From: Vesta saturnalis | Taxonomy: Eukaryota > Arthropoda > Insecta > Coleoptera > Lampyridae | Reading direction: 5' to 3' | Assembly (NCBI GenBank): GCA_036346205.1 | Contig: JARFJB010000982.1 | Location: forward strand, 133,501-197,500 | DNA: 64,000 bases | In this document: piece after piece, positions 62,566 through 64,000 of the stretch | Numbering within the stretch: the first letter of the stretch is position 1 | Layout: each line of letters opens with the position of its first letter | Made by a program: the position numbers and the translations under genes | Notes under the pieces: model-generated | What the model was told of the DNA's origin: nothing | Database searches by the model: none | Seen by the model: only the letters and a program-made list of their open reading frames with translations

Positions 62566-64000
62566 GTGTCTGTGACTGTGTCTGTGTCTGTATCTGTGTC
62601 TGTGTCTGTGTCTCTGTCTGTGCCTGTGTCTGTGTCTGCGTCTGCGTCTGCGTCTGTGTCTGTCTCTGTGTCTGTGTTTGTGTCTGTGCCTGTGTCTGTG
62701 TCTGCGTCTGTGTCTGTGTCTGTGTCTGTGTCTGTGTCTGTGTCTGTGTCTGTGTCTGTGTCTGTGTCTGTGTCTGTGCCTTTGTCTGTGTCTGTGTCTG
62801 TGTCTGTATCTGTGTCTGTGTCTGTGTCTGTGTCTGTGTCTGTGTCTGTGTCTGTGTCTGTGTCTGTGTCTGTGTCTGTGTCTGTGTCTGTGTCTGTGTC
62901 TGTGTCTGTGTCTGTGTCTGTGTCTGTGTCTGTGTCTGTGTCTGTGTCTGTGTGCCTGTGTCTGTGTCTGTGTCTGTGTCTGTGTCTGTGTCTGTGTCTG
63001 TGTCTGTGTCTGTGTCTGTGTCTGTGTCTGTGTCTGTGTCTGTGTCTGTGTCTGTGTCTGTGTCTGTGTCTGTGTCTGTGTCTGTGTCTGTGTCTGTGTC
63101 TGTGTCTGTGTCTGTGTCTGTGTCTGTGTCTGCGTCTGCGTCTGCGTCTGCATCTGTGTCTGTGTCTGCGTCTGCGTCTGTGTCTGTGTCTGTGTCTGTG
63201 TCTGTGTCTGTATCTGTGTCTGTGTCTGTGTCTGTATCTGTGTCTGTGTCTATGTCTGTGTCTGTGTCTGTGTCTGTGTCTGTGTCTGTGTCTGTGTCTG
63301 TGTATGTGTCTGTCTGTGTCTGTGTCTATGTCTGTTCCTGTATCTGTGTCTGTGTCTGTGTCTGTCTGTGACTGTACCTGTCTCTGTGTCTGAGGCTGTG
63401 CCTGTGTCTGTGTCTATGTCTGTGTCTGTGTCTGTGTCTGTGCCTGTGTCTGTGTCTGTGTCTGTGGTCTGTGTCTGTGTCTGTGTCTGTGTCTGTGTCT
63501 GTGTCTGTGTCTGTGCCTGTATCTGTGCCTGTGTCTGTGTCTGTGCCTGTGTCGGTGTCTGTGTCTGTGTCTGTGTCTGTGTCTGTGTCTGTGTCTGTGT
63601 CTGTGTCTGTGTCTGTGTCTGTGTCTGTGTCTGTGTCTGTGTCTATCTCGTGTCCTGTGTCTGTGCCTGTGTCTGTGTCTGTGTCTGTGTCTGTGTCTGT
63701 GTCTGTGTCTGTGTCTGTGTCTGTGTCTGTGTCTGTGTCTGTGTCTGTGTCTGTGTCTGTGTCTGTGTCTGTGTCTGTGTCTGTGTCTGTGTCTGTGTCT
63801 ATCTCTGTGCTTGTGTCTGTGCTTGTGTCTGTGTCTGTGTCTGTGTCTGTGTCTGTGTCTGTGTCTGTGTCTGTGTCTATCTCTGTGTCTGTGTCTGTGC
63901 CTGTATCTGTGCCTGTGTCTGTGTTTGTGACTGTGACTGTGTCTGTGCCTGTGTCTATGTCTGTGTCTGTGTATGTATCTGTGTCTGTGCCTGTGCCTGT
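62566..64000. repeat. (CTGTGT)n hexamer array reaching the window end
   Basis: Hexamer CTGTGT with CTGCGT, CTGTAT and CTGTGC variants, at least 1.43 kb and continuing beyond the window. The lead-in and several variant patterns match those of the array at 57676. Long open frames (SVSVSV, CLCLCL, HRHRHR) are translated repeat. Confidence 0.95.

Overview
The window looks like AT-rich insect (at least arthropod) nuclear DNA. The evidence is intron-bearing genes with GT/AG splice sites, an R1-type non-LTR retrotransposon with zinc knuckles, mariner, ZMYM1-like hAT and DUF4817/DDE transposons, a Ty3/gypsy element with a 4-bp target duplication, and several kilobases of microsatellite. No rRNA, tRNA or CRISPR was seen. 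Most of the long open frames are by-products of G/T-only or A/C-only repeats.

Host genes: two convergent paralogues of phytanoyl-CoA dioxygenase (PHYH). The first (866-3983, +) can be read as eight exons and 304 codons with no break. The second (-) has its first two exons at 32798-33005 and its last four at 16315-16947. The two middle exons were not found in the 15.9 kb between, which is packed with mariner, a DDE transposon, a 2.5-kb TGAGTGTG array and a 5.4-kb drifting G/T tract.

0-13 kb: several remnants of DUF4817/DDE-type DNA transposons. Three of those in the window (1.3-1.7, 5.9-6.9 and 23.1-25.7 kb) are head-to-head inverted duplications of the transposase 3' end, and they tend to abut TA or CA/GT microsatellites. 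Between 8 and 11 kb is a decayed cluster with a BIR-domain fragment and small unrecognised frames that resembles an endogenous large-DNA-virus or Polinton-like remnant.

37.6-47.6 kb: a decayed ZMYM1-like hAT transposon holds a 6.3-kb Ty3/gypsy element (CGCG target duplication, tRNA-type primer site, gag, pol and a small membrane-protein frame upstream of gag). Pol is dead: an in-frame stop, YMND in place of Y-x-D-D, and DAG in the protease.

48-64 kb: a decayed non-LTR element, then tandem 5'-truncated reverse-transcriptase fragments, each with an (AAT)n tail, then an R1-clade element inserted in (AAT)n. The R1 element appears as two overlapping partial copies, separated by what reads as the empty, unoccupied version of the same site. 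This points to a haplotype or assembly chimera, or to a segmental duplication that predates the insertion. The window ends inside a CTGTGT array.
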